64,000 nt of DNA from Paracyclopina nana (taxonomy: Eukaryota > Arthropoda > Copepoda > Cyclopoida > Cyclopettidae), in assembly GCA_019096065.1 (NCBI GenBank), contig JAGUCH010000003.1, positions 11,408,001 to 11,472,000 of the forward strand, read 5' to 3'. The notes under the pieces were generated by a model that was not told the DNA's origin, did no database searches, and was given only the letters and a program-made list of their open reading frames with translations. Position numbers and translations under genes: made by a program. Position 1 is the stretch's first letter, and every line of letters starts with the position of its first letter. Below, one piece after another: positions 63,350 to 64,000 of this stretch.

Positions 63350-64000
63350 TATAAATTGAGAATGACGGGCTTGAGCTTTTAAGGTCAAGTTATGATAGCG
63401 GTTATCAAAGGCAAATATTTGATGCATGCACTGAACGCAGAAAGGGCGATCCCATGTTGGAATTTTCAGTTACCTTGCTTAAACTTGATTATTAAGTTCA
63501 GCTCGATCTGGGTTCAGCTGAGTGCAGTTGGTTTGAGCCAAGTTAAATTTGCTGACTTGACATTACTTTTGATGTCAGCCGCTGATGAGCTAATTTTGCT
63601 TTGCTCAACAGAGCAAGCTTCAGTTGCTACGCTTTTAGACACTAAGCCCAAGGGCGATCGCGTATTCGAATTTTTAGTCAAGTTACCCTGCTAAAACAGC
63701 ACCCTTACTTGATCAGTTAAGTTCAGCTTGCTCTAGCCAAGTTCGGTCCGTTTTAGTCATGTTCAGTTCACCGCTAAGCTGACACGCCAACGCGTTGTAC
63801 ATCAGCAGCTGATGAGCTAACTTAGCTTTTCTCAATTTTTCAGCTTCAGTTATTGCTCACAAGAGACCACTTTTTGTAGCTAAGTTCAGTTTGGCAACTG
63901 AACTTAGCTAGGCAAGCTAGTAATACATAATAATAAGCCAAGTTCTACACCCATAAATAGGGCGTTCCCGTATTGGCCAGTTAGTCAAGTTAAGTTAGGT
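63350..64000. repeat. Head-to-tail array of family D MITE copies
   Basis: AGGGCG starts appear at 63443, 63651 and 63959, all in the same orientation. The first copy is cut after about 200 bases by the second. The third runs off the window. They lie in what should be the last intron of the FoxA-like gene. Confidence 0.65.

Overview
This is a window of arthropod nuclear DNA. It carries spliced genes with GT-AG introns, an AT-rich background dense in small inverted-repeat transposons, a chitin deacetylase with a peritrophin-type chitin-binding domain, and orthologues of insect developmental regulators. The species cannot be named from the sequence; a pancrustacean or hexapod fits, but that is inference.

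Layout. Positions 1-1688 hold no recognised gene. Positions 1746-12110 are one complete Ty3/gypsy-type LTR retroelement on the minus strand. It has identical 195-bp LTRs, a 4-bp target duplication (AATT), a long leader, gag, pol and an env-like glycoprotein gene, and it has split a small 29-bp tandem array. Positions 12174-20980 are gene-free and packed with MITEs of several families. Then come, in order: a 12-exon chitin deacetylase of the Cda5 type (+, 21246-31563); a WDR75/Utp17-like WD40 protein (+, 32143-34301); BCCIP (-, 34586-35483); alpha-actinin (+, 37311-42534) with a pair of mutually exclusive exons and one GC-AG intron; the Six1/2 homeobox gene sine oculis (-, 45035-49290); a PPM1A/B-type PP2C phosphatase (-, 52618-54596); and, after about 8 kb of repeats, the last exon of a FoxA/fork head-like gene (-, 62843-63349) whose other exons lie beyond the right edge. 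The genes are ordinary host genes and do not form an operon-like unit.

Repeats. At least five MITE families (called A-E here) occur two or more times. Families B and C share their terminal inverted repeat but not their interiors, and mostly have TWA target duplications, as PIF/Harbinger elements do. Family D also has TIRs and one clear TTA duplication, and hosts family C insertions. One B copy holds a hairpin-like MITE with an 8-bp duplication, as hAT elements have. All four family A copies carry two matches to the CTCF core motif, so this family may be spreading insulator-like sites; this is the most interesting non-coding signal.

Multi-exon models were built by eye from splice signals, reading-phase continuity and family resemblance. 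No searches were run.
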